Below are positions 40,485 to 50,100 of a stretch of 64,000 nt of DNA, one piece after another. Each line of letters starts with the position of its first letter. The stretch's first letter is position 1. The translations under genes and the position numbers were made by a program. Origin of the DNA: Parabacteroides timonensis (GTDB lineage: Bacteria; Bacteroidota; Bacteroidia; Bacteroidales; Tannerellaceae). The notes below the pieces were generated by a model, which saw nothing but the letters and a program-made list of their open reading frames with translations, had not been told where the DNA came from and made no database searches. Location: the NCBI RefSeq assembly GCF_900128505.1, contig NZ_LT669941.1, forward strand, positions 3,828,728 through 3,892,727, given 5' to 3'.

Positions 40485-42737
40485 ATGAAAACAGTAAGAT
40501 CAACGATATTCTACACCGGCCTGCTGGCTCTTACCCTGATGGCATGCAGTCAGCCTTCCGGGAGCGGTAAAGATTCACTTGTCGAAAGACAAGTGGAAGA
40601 ACTACTCGGCAAAATGACCTTATCCGAAAAAATCGGTCAGATGAACCAGTTGAGCCCGTTTGGCAGCATGGATGAAATTGCAGGACAGGTTCGCAAAGGA
40701 GAGATCGGTTCGTTACTGAATGTGACGGACCCTGGAAAAGTCAATGAGATACAGAAAGTAGCGGTGGAAGAATCCCGGCTGGGTATCCCCCTGTTGATAT
40801 CGCGTGATGTCATTCACGGATATAAAACAATATTCCCAATACCCCTGGGACAAGCCGCTACTTTCAATCCTCAGATCGTGCAGGACGGTGCCCGCGTAGC
40901 CGCTATCGAAGCATCTGCCGACGGTATCCGTTGGACGTTTGCCCCGATGATCGATATCTCACGCGATCCCCGCTGGGGACGAATCGCCGAGAGTTGCGGC
41001 GAAGATCCGTATCTAAGCTCCGTCATGGGTGTAGCCATGGTAAAAGGGTTTCAAGGCGATTCCCTAAACGATCCGACCTCCATCGCAGCCTGTGCCAAAC
41101 ACTTTATCGGCTACGGAGCAGCAGAAGGGGGACGCGATTATAATTCGACATTCATTCCCGAACGCCAGATGCGTAACGTCTATTTTCCTCCGTTCGAAGC
41201 GGCAGCGAAAGCCGGATGTGCCACCTTTATGACGTCTTTCAACGATAATGACGGTATTCCTTCGACAGGAAATACCTTTATCCTGAAAGATGTACTGCGC
41301 GATGAATGGAAATACGATGGCATGGTCGTTACCGACTGGGCTTCGACAGCCGAAATGATCTCCCACGGCTTCTGTAAAGACGAAAAAGAAGCTGCCTTGA
41401 AATCGGTTAATGCCGGCATCGATATGGAAATGGTCAGCGGTACCTTTATCCGCCACCTGGAAGAACTTGTAAAAGAAGGGAAGATATCGGAAGCGGCTAT
41501 CAACAATGCGGTACGCAACATCCTTCGTCTTAAGTTCCGTCTGGGACTGTTCGATAATCCTTATGTAAACACAGACCAACATGTAAAATATGCACCTGAA
41601 CACCTCGCCAAAGCCAAAGAAGCAGCAGAGCAATCGGTTATCCTGTTAAAGAACGACCGGGAGACCTTACCTTTCACCGATAAGATCCGTACCATTGCGG
41701 TCGTAGGTCCGTTGGCGGATGCTCCTCACGACCAGATGGGAACCTGGGTATTCGATGGAGAAAAAATACATACTCAAACCGTACTGGCAGCCTTGAAAGA
41801 GATGTATGGCGACAAGGTACAGTTTATCTACGAACCCGGATTAGGTTACAGCCGCGACAAGAACACAAGCAATATCTCCAAAGCCGTAAGGGCCGCCGCA
41901 CGTGCGGACGCCGTACTGGTATGCGTCGGGGAAGAGTCTATCCTCTCGGGTGAAGCCCATTCTTTAGCAGACTTACACCTGCAGGGAGCGCAAAGCGAAC
42001 TGATTGCCGCCCTGACAAAGACAGGGAAACCCCTCGTAACCGTTATCATGGCAGGCCGTCCATTGACGATCAAGCAGGAAGTAAACCAGTCGAATGCCGT
42101 TCTCTACGCTTTCCACCCGGGAACGATGGGTGGCCCGGCTATTGCCGACCTGCTTTTCGGAAAAGTGGCACCGAGCGGTAAAACGCCGGTTACCTTCCCG
42201 AAGATGGTAGGACAAATACCCGTTTACTATGCCCATAACAACACAGGACGCCCTGCTTCCCGCCAGGAAACGTTGATCGATGCTATTCCGCTGGAAGCCG
42301 GACAGACTTCGCTGGGCTGTACCTCTTTCTATATGGATGCCGGCTTCGATCCCCTGTTCCCCTTCGGTTACGGATTGTCGTACACCACATTCGGATACGA
42401 CAACCTGCAACTGACCACCGATAAGTTGGCTGCCAACGGAACACTGGAAATCAGTTTCGACCTGACCAATACCGGTAAATACGACGGAACAGAAGTAGTA
42501 CAATTGTACGTACAGGACATCTTCGGCTCTGTTACCCGTCCGGTCAAAGAATTGAAAGGTTTCCAACGCGTTTCCCTGAAGCAGGGTGAGAAGAAAACCG
42601 TCACCTTTTCTCTCCCAGCCGAAGAACTGGCATTCTGGAACATAGATATGCAGAAAGTAGTAGAGCCAGGCGAGTTCAATCTCTGGGTCGGCCCCAACAG
42701 TGCAGAAGGATTACAAACAACATTCACAGTAGAATAA
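40485..42737 (+). CDS. GH3 beta-glucosidase-type lipoprotein (PUL2, first GH3)
   Basis: A 750-residue enzyme with a lipoprotein signal (FYTGLLALTLMACSQP, Cys about residue 22). The N-terminal GH3 barrel has DISRDPRWGRIAESCGEDPY and the KHF(I)GYG motif; the nucleophile is Asp284 in MVVTDWASTAEM. The alpha/beta sandwich (IRTIAVVGPLADAP) and a C-terminal fibronectin-III-like domain (TEVVQLYVQDIFGSVTRPVK) follow. It most likely cleaves terminal beta-D-glucosyl units. Lipidation suggests location on the outer membrane or facing the periplasm. It is 5 bases before the GH5 gene. Confidence 0.92.
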   Translation: MKTVRSTIFYTGLLALTLMACSQPSGSGKDSLVERQVEELLGKMTLSEKIGQMNQLSPFGSMDEIAGQVRKGEIGSLLNVTDPGKVNEIQKVAVEESRLGIPLLISRDVIHGYKTIFPIPLGQAATFNPQIVQDGARVAAIEASADGIRWTFAPMIDISRDPRWGRIAESCGEDPYLSSVMGVAMVKGFQGDSLNDPTSIAACAKHFIGYGAAEGGRDYNSTFIPERQMRNVYFPPFEAAAKAGCATFMTSFNDNDGIPSTGNTFILKDVLRDEWKYDGMVVTDWASTAEMISHGFCKDEKEAALKSVNAGIDMEMVSGTFIRHLEELVKEGKISEAAINNAVRNILRLKFRLGLFDNPYVNTDQHVKYAPEHLAKAKEAAEQSVILLKNDRETLPFTDKIRTIAVVGPLADAPHDQMGTWVFDGEKIHTQTVLAALKEMYGDKVQFIYEPGLGYSRDKNTSNISKAVRAAARADAVLVCVGEESILSGEAHSLADLHLQGAQSELIAALTKTGKPLVTVIMAGRPLTIKQEVNQSNAVLYAFHPGTMGGPAIADLLFGKVAPSGKTPVTFPKMVGQIPVYYAHNNTGRPASRQETLIDAIPLEAGQTSLGCTSFYMDAGFDPLFPFGYGLSYTTFGYDNLQLTTDKLAANGTLEISFDLTNTGKYDGTEVVQLYVQDIFGSVTRPVKELKGFQRVSLKQGEKKTVTFSLPAEELAFWNIDMQKVVEPGEFNLWVGPNSAEGLQTTFTVE

Positions 42738-42742
42738 CAGAT

Positions 42743-44008
42743 ATGAAAAAGAATCTATATTTAATGATCCTGCTTCTGCTGGTATCCTTTACCGGATGCC
42801 GGCAGGACGCCGCAATAACGGATACAGACACGACCGATATGCCCCCGGAAGCATTTATGCGTATCTCCGGAACCGACCTGGTCACCCCCAAAGGGCAAAA
42901 GTTCTTCATCCGGGGAACCAGTCTCGGCAACTGGCTGAATCCCGAAGGTTATATGTTCGGCTTCAGCAAAACGAACTCACCGGGACGTATCAACCAAATG
43001 CTGTGTGAAATGGTCGGTCCCGACTTTACCGCTGAGTTCTGGAAGTCATTCAAAGACAATTATATCACCCGCGACGACGTGCAGTTCATCGCTGGGACAG
43101 GTGCCAATACCATCCGTATCCCTTTCCATTACAAACTCTTCACCGACGAGGATTATATGGGATTGACTTCCAACCAGGATGGCTTCGCCCGCATAGACAG
43201 TGTGGTCAACTGGTGCCGGGAGACCGGGTTATACCTGATCCTCGACATGCACGATGCACCAGGCGGACAGACTGGCGATAACATCGACGACAGCTACGGT
43301 TATCCCTGGCTCTTTGAAAGCGAAGCCAGCCAGCAACAGTTCTGCGACATCTGGAAGAAGATCGCAACGTATTATAAGAATGAGCCCGTAATCCTGGGTT
43401 ACGAATTGATTAACGAGCCTATCGCCCCCTATTTCAGTAATATGGAAGAACTAAACGGCAAATTGGAGCCGTTATACAAACGGGTTACAGCCGCTATCCG
43501 TGAAGTGGATACCAACCATATCATCTTGCTGGGCGGTGCCCAGTGGAACGGCAATTTCCGACCGTTCACCGATTCCACCTTCGACGATAAGATCATGTAC
43601 ACCTGCCACCGTTACGGCGGAGAAGCGACAAAAGCCGCTATCCAGGAGATCATCGACTTCCGCGACCGCGTGAACTTACCCATGTACATGGGAGAGATCG
43701 GACATAACACGACAGCCTGGCAAAATGCTTTCTGCCACGTCATGCAGGAAAACAATATCGGCTGGACCTTCTGGCCTTATAAAAAGATCGATGAGTCCTC
43801 TTTCGTCGGTATTAAAACTCCTGAGAATTGGGACCGTATCGTTGCTTTCTCGGAAGCTCCCCGGAGTACTTATCAGGAGATACGCGAAGCTCGTCCGGAT
43901 CAGGAAGAGGCTAAAGCGGCTCTGATGGAATTTATAGAGAACAGCCGGTTACAAAACTGTACCATTCAGAAAGAATATATCCGCTCACTAAGTTTAAAAG
44001 CACAATAA
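42743..44008 (+). CDS. GH5 glucanase-type lipoprotein (PUL2)
   Basis: A 421-residue enzyme with a lipoprotein signal (LYLMILLLLVSFTGCRQD, Cys about residue 19). The GH5 (clan A) barrel shows RGTSLGNWLNPEGY near the start, the acid/base Glu225 in YELINEPIAPY and the nucleophile Glu318 in YMGEIGHN. The opening resembles exo-beta-1,3-glucanase-like GH5 proteins, but the subfamily cannot be fixed by eye. As a surface lipoprotein it would cut the polysaccharide before import, with the GH3 enzymes finishing the oligosaccharides. It is 6 bases before the second GH3 gene. Confidence 0.88.
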   Translation: MKKNLYLMILLLLVSFTGCRQDAAITDTDTTDMPPEAFMRISGTDLVTPKGQKFFIRGTSLGNWLNPEGYMFGFSKTNSPGRINQMLCEMVGPDFTAEFWKSFKDNYITRDDVQFIAGTGANTIRIPFHYKLFTDEDYMGLTSNQDGFARIDSVVNWCRETGLYLILDMHDAPGGQTGDNIDDSYGYPWLFESEASQQQFCDIWKKIATYYKNEPVILGYELINEPIAPYFSNMEELNGKLEPLYKRVTAAIREVDTNHIILLGGAQWNGNFRPFTDSTFDDKIMYTCHRYGGEATKAAIQEIIDFRDRVNLPMYMGEIGHNTTAWQNAFCHVMQENNIGWTFWPYKKIDESSFVGIKTPENWDRIVAFSEAPRSTYQEIREARPDQEEAKAALMEFIENSRLQNCTIQKEYIRSLSLKAQ

Positions 44009-44014
44009 AACGAC

Positions 44015-46252
44015 ATGAAACTGATTAAGTATATTGCTTGCTCCCTGTTGTTGTTTCCTGCATTTGTCCAGGCACAACAAAGCATTCCGGTTTATCTGGA
44101 TAACAATAAACCGATAGAAGAACGTGTGGAAGACGCCTTATCGCGCCTGACACTCGAAGAGAAAGTGGCATTGACACACGCGCAATCCAAGTTTTGTTCG
44201 CCGGGAGTGGCTCGTCTGGGTATTCCTGAATTTTGGATGACCGATGGCCCTCATGGTATCCGTCCCGAAGTATTATGGGATGAATGGGAGCAAGCCGGAT
44301 GGACCAACGACTCTTGCGTAGCTTTCCCGGCACTGACCTGCCTGGCTGCTACCTGGAATCCGAAAATAGCTTTATTGTACGGTAAGAGTATCGGCGAAGA
44401 AGCCCGCTACCGTAACAAAACGGTGCTGCTGGGCCCCGGCGTAAACATCTATCGCTCACCATTGAACGGACGTAACTTCGAATATATGGGTGAAGACCCT
44501 TATCTGGCCGGAAAAATAGTAGTTCCCTATGTACAGGGCGTTCAACAGAATGGTGTGGCAGCTTGTGTAAAACATTATGCACTGAATAACCAGGAAGTAA
44601 ACCGCCACACAACCAACGTCATTGTAGACGACCGTGCCCTGTATGAAATCTATCTACCCGCTTTCAAAGCCGCTGTCCAGGAAGGGAAAGCTTGGGCAAT
44701 CATGGGTTCTTACAATCTTTACAAAGACCAGCACGGTTGCCATAACCAGTATCTGCTGAACGATATCCTGAAAGGCGAATGGAGTTTCGACGGCGTTGTC
44801 GTTTCCGACTGGGGAGGCGTTCATAATACACAACAAGCCATAACCAACGGGCTCGATATGGAGTTCGGAAGCTGGACCAACGGATTATCCAACGGGGCAA
44901 GTAACGCTTACGATAATTACTACCTGGCAGACCCCTATCTTCAATTGATCCGGGAAGGTAAAGTCGGCACGAAAGAACTGGATGATAAGGTTAGACGTAT
45001 CCTTCGCTTGGCTTATCGCACGAATATGGATAGAAACCGTCCTTACGGCTCACTTTGCTCGGATGCACATTTTGCCGCAGCCCGCCAAATCGGTGAAGAA
45101 GGTATCGTCTTATTGCAGAACAAGAATAATGTGCTCCCTATCGACCTGAGCCGCGCAAAGAAAATAGCCGTTATCGGTGAAAATGCCGTCAAGATGATGA
45201 CCGTAGGCGGTGGTTCTTCTTCCCTGAAAGTGAAATACGAACTCTCTCCGCTGGATGGCATCCGCAAGCGAGTGGGCGACAAAGCCGAAGTCGTTTATGC
45301 ACGTGGTTATGTAGGCGATCCGAGTGGTGAATACAATGGAGTAAAGTCCGGACAGGATCTGGAAGACAACCGTTCGCCGGAGGAATTAATAGCCGAAGCC
45401 GTAGCCGTAGCCAAAGAAGCCGACTATGTGATCTTTATCGGCGGTCTGAACAAGAGTGCTCACCAGGACTGTGAGGATGCAGACCGCAAAGAATTGGGTT
45501 TATCTTACGGACAGGATCAGGTAATAGCTGCCCTGGCTCAGGCAAACAAAAACCTGATCATGGTTAATATTTCCGGGAATGCCATCGCCATGCCATGGGT
45601 GAAAGAAGTTCCGGCCATCGTACAGGCGTGGTATCTGGGCTCGGAAGCGGGGAATGCTATTGCTTCGGTATTGTTGGGAGATGTAAATCCATCCGGTAAG
45701 CTGCCGTTCACTTTCCCTGTCTCTTTACAGGATGTAGGTGCACACCAGTTGGGTGAATATCCGGGTACTCCCAGAAACGACGGCAGCAACCTGGTAGACG
45801 AGAAGTACAACGAAAGTATCTTCGTCGGCTACCGTTGGGCGGACAAACAGAAAACCCGGCCGCTTTTCAGCTTCGGCCATGGCCTGAGTTACACAACATT
45901 CGAATACGGAAAAGTAACAGCCGATAAGAAAGCGATTGCAAAAGACGAACCTATCACGTTCACCCTGACCGTAAAAAATACAGGTGACCGCGAAGGCGCG
46001 GAAGTCGTACAGCTTTATATCAGCGACAAGAAATCATCCCTCCCCCGCCCCGTCAAGGAACTGAAAAGTTTCCAAAAGGTTTACCTACAGCCGGGAGAAG
46101 TAAAACAGGTATCTTTCACCATCGGTACGGATGCACTGAGTTTCTTTGACGACGGTAAGCACGAATGGGTTGCCGAACCGGGACAGTTCGAGACACTGAT
46201 CGGTGCATCGGCAACCGACATCCGCAGCAAAGTGGCATTTGAATTGAAATAA
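44015..46252 (+). CDS. GH3 beta-glucosidase-type enzyme, periplasmic (PUL2, second GH3)
   Basis: A 745-residue enzyme with a plain Sec signal (MKLIKYIACSLLLFPAFVQA-Q), so probably soluble in the periplasm, unlike the lipidated first GH3. Nucleophile Asp265 is in GVVVSDWGGVHN; substrate-loop motifs are WMTDGPHGIRPE and GRNFEYMGEDPYLAG. The C-terminal Fn3-like domain has AEVVQLYISDKKSSLPRPVK. The two GH3 proteins differ strongly, suggesting different linkages or positions in the chain. It is the last gene of PUL2 and is followed by a hairpin. Confidence 0.92.
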   Translation: MKLIKYIACSLLLFPAFVQAQQSIPVYLDNNKPIEERVEDALSRLTLEEKVALTHAQSKFCSPGVARLGIPEFWMTDGPHGIRPEVLWDEWEQAGWTNDSCVAFPALTCLAATWNPKIALLYGKSIGEEARYRNKTVLLGPGVNIYRSPLNGRNFEYMGEDPYLAGKIVVPYVQGVQQNGVAACVKHYALNNQEVNRHTTNVIVDDRALYEIYLPAFKAAVQEGKAWAIMGSYNLYKDQHGCHNQYLLNDILKGEWSFDGVVVSDWGGVHNTQQAITNGLDMEFGSWTNGLSNGASNAYDNYYLADPYLQLIREGKVGTKELDDKVRRILRLAYRTNMDRNRPYGSLCSDAHFAAARQIGEEGIVLLQNKNNVLPIDLSRAKKIAVIGENAVKMMTVGGGSSSLKVKYELSPLDGIRKRVGDKAEVVYARGYVGDPSGEYNGVKSGQDLEDNRSPEELIAEAVAVAKEADYVIFIGGLNKSAHQDCEDADRKELGLSYGQDQVIAALAQANKNLIMVNISGNAIAMPWVKEVPAIVQAWYLGSEAGNAIASVLLGDVNPSGKLPFTFPVSLQDVGAHQLGEYPGTPRNDGSNLVDEKYNESIFVGYRWADKQKTRPLFSFGHGLSYTTFEYGKVTADKKAIAKDEPITFTLTVKNTGDREGAEVVQLYISDKKSSLPRPVKELKSFQKVYLQPGEVKQVSFTIGTDALSFFDDGKHEWVAEPGQFETLIGASATDIRSKVAFELK

Positions 46253-46273
46253 CCGTCCCCTTCCCTCACTTTT

Positions 46274-46308
46274 GTCCGGGTATATTGCTGAACAGCGTAT
46301 ATCCGGAC
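46274..46308 (+). terminator. Hairpin terminator of PUL2
   Basis: GTCCGG at 46274-46279 and CCGGAC at 46303-46308 close a long stem with internal TATA/TATA and GCTG/CAGC pairs. It begins 22 bases after the second GH3 stop. Confidence 0.7.
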
Positions 46309-46942
46309 TTTCAGAATATCAAAATGCTATATCAAGTGGTCGCAGAAGGCGCTGTATAAGACTTTATACAGAGAGGTCTCTTTTTATATAAATGTCGAAA
46401 GGTTCAGCAATATCAGATTGATCTCAATTATGAATATATCATATCATCACAAAAGACTAGAATAAAACATCGGCATCTTTTATCTCAAAGAAAAGACAAT
46501 TATTCAAAATAATGACACTTCGGATATGCACTGTTTTCAGATCATTATAGAGAAATAAACTATTCAAAAACATAAGATTATGGGTAAAAAAATCTCTTCA
46601 GGAATACCTATTTAACTTATATTCACACTAAATTCCGGTTAAAATAAACTGCCATCTCGTTTAAAACGAAAAAAAACTCGTTTTAAACGAGATAAAATTT
46701 TCATGTAACTGAACTGAGACCGACATAAGAAGAAAACTTTTTGTTAATTATTGTAACAAACACTCCTCTGGAAGATATCTTTTGAAGGATATACACGTTA
46801 CATATATACTCTTTTATGCATCATTTTGAAACATTATTATGCTATTATAAATCATTTTGAAAAAAACACGAAATGACTGTTTGGACGTTACAGTTTGCTT
46901 CGCTTTTTGTCAGTTTTGAGCCTATTTGTCTCATTATCTTTT
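46309..46942. other. AT-rich non-coding stretch with one strong hairpin
   Basis: About 630 bases without an open frame of note. It contains the 16-bp inverted repeat at 46654-46693 and two copies of ATCATTTTGAAA (near 46,824 and 46,850). I see no gene relic in it. Confidence 0.6.
46654..46693. repeat. 16-bp perfect inverted repeat made of two near-palindromes
   Basis: ATCTCGTTTAAAACGA (46654-46669), an A-rich 8-base spacer, and TCGTTTTAAACGAGAT (46678-46693). Each arm is itself almost palindromic around TCGTTTWAAACGA, so two sites could bind a dimeric regulator, or the whole could form one stem. Confidence 0.8.
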
Positions 46943-47180
46943 ATAGGGCAAAGCCCCCCATGCCGCAGGCTCTATTTTGCCGTCTGCTTCAGCAGACGGA
47001 TATAAAAGACAGGAGGCAAAGCCTCTTCCTTTGTGGGCTTAAGCCCCTTTAAAGCAGGGACTACCATTATATGTCAAAGGGGTTAAAACCCACAGAGGAA
47101 TCCGGCAAAGCCGGAGCATTTATATATCCGTTTGCTGAAGCAAACGGCAAAAGAAAGCCTGCGGCATGAGGCGGAGCCTT
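46943..47180. repeat. Large palindrome composed of nested small palindromes
   Basis: The arms (about 46,959-47,050 and 47,076-47,169) are imperfect reverse complements around a ~25-base centre (47,051-47,075). Inside each arm are small hairpins: CCGTCTGC/GCAGACGG (46980-46999) opposite CCGTTTGC/GCAAACGG (47128-47147); GAGGC-AAA-GCCTC (47013-47025) opposite CCGGC-AAA-GCCGG (47102-47114); GGGCTTAAGCCC (47035-47046) opposite GGTTAAAACC. It lies between two converging genes, so it may also stop transcription from both sides. Confidence 0.9.
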
Positions 47181-47185
47181 CTTTT

Positions 47186-50100
47186 TTATTCCTGCTTCAT
47201 TCGCCTCAGATATTCAGAAGGCAGTACATCGAATTCTTCTTTAAAGCACTGACGGAAATAAACAATGCTGTTGAAACCGACCATAAAGGCGACCTCAGAA
47301 ACATTATATTTCCCTTCAAGCAATAAACGTTCGGCATATTGCATCTTCACCTTGCGGATATATTCGTTGGTAGAAAGTCCCGTTAGTGCTTTCATCTTCC
47401 GGTAAAGCGTAGAGTGGCTCATGCACATCTTATCAGCCAGATAACCTATATCGATCTTTTCAGACGACATGCGCTCCTCGACCAGCTGATTGATCTTCTC
47501 CAGGAACTCATTATCCAGCTTGTTCAGCGACTCTTCGATAATAGCGCGTTTATCACCGACGCCAGAGGTTGAACTAAACCGTTCGGCCAGCTTTTTACGA
47601 GTATCGAGCAGGTTCTGAATACGACTATGGAGCAATGTAGCACTAAACGGTTTCGTCAGGTACGAATCGGCACCTATCAGGTATCCTTCCTCTTTATCCT
47701 GCAACGAATCTTTTGCTGTCAGCAAAACGACAGGGATATGGCTGGTACGGAGATCCTCCTTCAACGTTTTACACATATCCATCCCGTTCATCACCGGCAT
47801 CATAATATCGCTGACGATAATATCCGGTATGTAGTGGAATGCCTGTTCCAACCCTTTTTCTCCGTTCTCCGCCGTTTTAACGTCGAAAGTATCAGAGAAT
47901 GAATCGACAATATAATCGCATATATCCTGATTGTCCTCTACGACCAATAAAATACGCTTTCCGCTACCCGAAGGTTCGGGAAGAACCTCCTGTATCTCTT
48001 CCTCTTTCGTTTCCTCCTTTTCATTCGAATCGGTATGAAGAACATGCGGATATGTGTTATCGGTCAATAAGCTGATGTAGAAAATACTTCCTACATTCAA
48101 CGCGCTTTCTACCCGGATATCGCCTTCATGCAGCAAAACCAGATTCTTTACCAATGCCAGGCCGATACCTGTCCCCGAAGCCTGGTGTCCGCTTCCTTCC
48201 TGATAATAACGATCAAATATGTGCGGAAGAGCTTCCGCACTGATACCGTAACCGGTATCGCTCACCTTTATTTCGGTCTTGGCAAGCCCGTCGCGCATGA
48301 CATTGTAAAGACTCAGGGTGATAACACCTTTATCCGTATATTTGATCGCATTCGAGATCAGGTTGTCGAGGACGATCGTGATCACCTCCTTATCGAAGAA
48401 CAGGGGCATATCCTCCTTCTCCAACTCGATATGGAACTCTATGCCAGGTTTCCGGTTCAGTTCCTTGTATTTCAGCCCGATCTCATAAATCAGGGCAGCT
48501 ATATTCCCGCGGCTGACACAGAGCTTCTTGTTCTGCGTCTCCGTCTTCCGAAATTCAAGTATCTGGTTGATCAGGTTCAACAGTCGGATCGCACTCTGGT
48601 GGATCACGGATATTTTTTGCGAATCGCCGGAAGAGAGCGTGTTACGCTTCAACAAATCTTCCAGTGGCCCTAATATCAGGGTAAGCGGTGTCCGGAGTTC
48701 GTGGGTGATGTTCGTATAGAAACGAAGACGTTCGTTGTTCAGCTCCTGTTCCTGTTCGTGTTTCTTTTTTTCCAGGTTATACAAAGACTCCATTTCCACC
48801 TTCCGCTTATAGGCATAAGAGATCAGCAGCAAAGTGAGAAGTGCCAGGAAGACATAAAAAGTTTTCGCCCACCAGGTAAGAGCCAACGGAGGAGTAATAC
48901 ATATATCCAACCCCGTGATATCTTCCGACCATTCCTGGTTCCTTATACGTGTTTTGACCAGGAAACGATAATCGCCGGGAGGTATATTACGAAAAGTCAC
49001 GTTATTGGGATCGGTGACGGTATACCAGGCATCTTCGAGCCCTTTCAACATATAGGCATATTCAACCTGATTGACTAATGCGTAATTCCGTATATTGAAA
49101 GTGATATTGAAACTGTTCTGCATATAGCTCAGTTTCACCTTCGATTGCCCGTCGATAGGAACTTCCTGCTCGCTGCTGCCGGTGTTTCCCAGCGGACCGA
49201 ATATTTTCATTTCCGTAATAACGGCTGCCGGAGCTTCCCGTTTCTCCAACACCAATGCCGGGTTGAAATGGCATAATCCGTTGATAGAACCGAAATAGAT
49301 CTCCCCGTTCTGATCTTTCGCCACACTCCCGCTCATAAAGTTACCCATCGGCACGTCGTCCCAATGGTCGTAGTTATAGAAGACGGCCTGATCTTTCAGG
49401 AGGCAACTGATACCTTTGTTGGTACTCAACCAGATATTACCCATGTTATCTTCCGTTATGGCACGTATATGCGTATTCATCAACCCTTCTTCCCGGCGGT
49501 AAACCTTATAATCCCAACCGGATGACGGAGAGAAACAGACCAGGCCCTCCCCCGTTCCGACCCAGACGTTCTGCCGGCTATCTTCGTAAATGGCATTGAT
49601 CGTATTGGAAGGAAAGAGATTTTCTATACTGAATGCTTTGAAGCTTTGCAAATCGCCATCGCTTACTCCCAGTCCACCGCCAAAGGAACCGACCCACAAA
49701 CGTCCGCGGGAGTCTTTCAAGAGGCTTCTTATCAGATTGTTTTCAAAGGAATAGTGTCCCTCTATCTTTTTATCGGCAAGATCGACCTTATAAAAGCCGT
49801 TACTGGTACCGATCCATAACATGCGGCTGTCGTCCTCATAGAAAGCACGCACATCCTCTTTGGCTATTTCAGGAAGTATGTTGCGACGGAAAGCCTTTGC
49901 CTTCGTATCATAATAGTTTACTCCGCTATTAAACATTCCGAACCACAGATTACCTTCTGAATCACGCAGAGCTGCCAATACGGAATTACCGAACGTATCG
50001 TTGGTTTCTTCCTGGTAAAGGGCTACCCGCGTTCCTTTATCAAAGACATTGATTCCACCGCCATCGGTTCCGATCCACAACTTACCCTGACCGTCCACAC

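Noticed and set aside
46309..46942. Replication origin or RNA gene in the AT-rich gap
   Set aside because: No DnaA-box cluster, dnaA/dnaN neighbour or tRNA/ncRNA fold was recognised; only the hairpins are supportable.
48128..48673. 181-codon plus-strand open frame inside the HTCS gene
   Set aside because: It is antisense to the conserved kinase domain and is best explained by codon bias.
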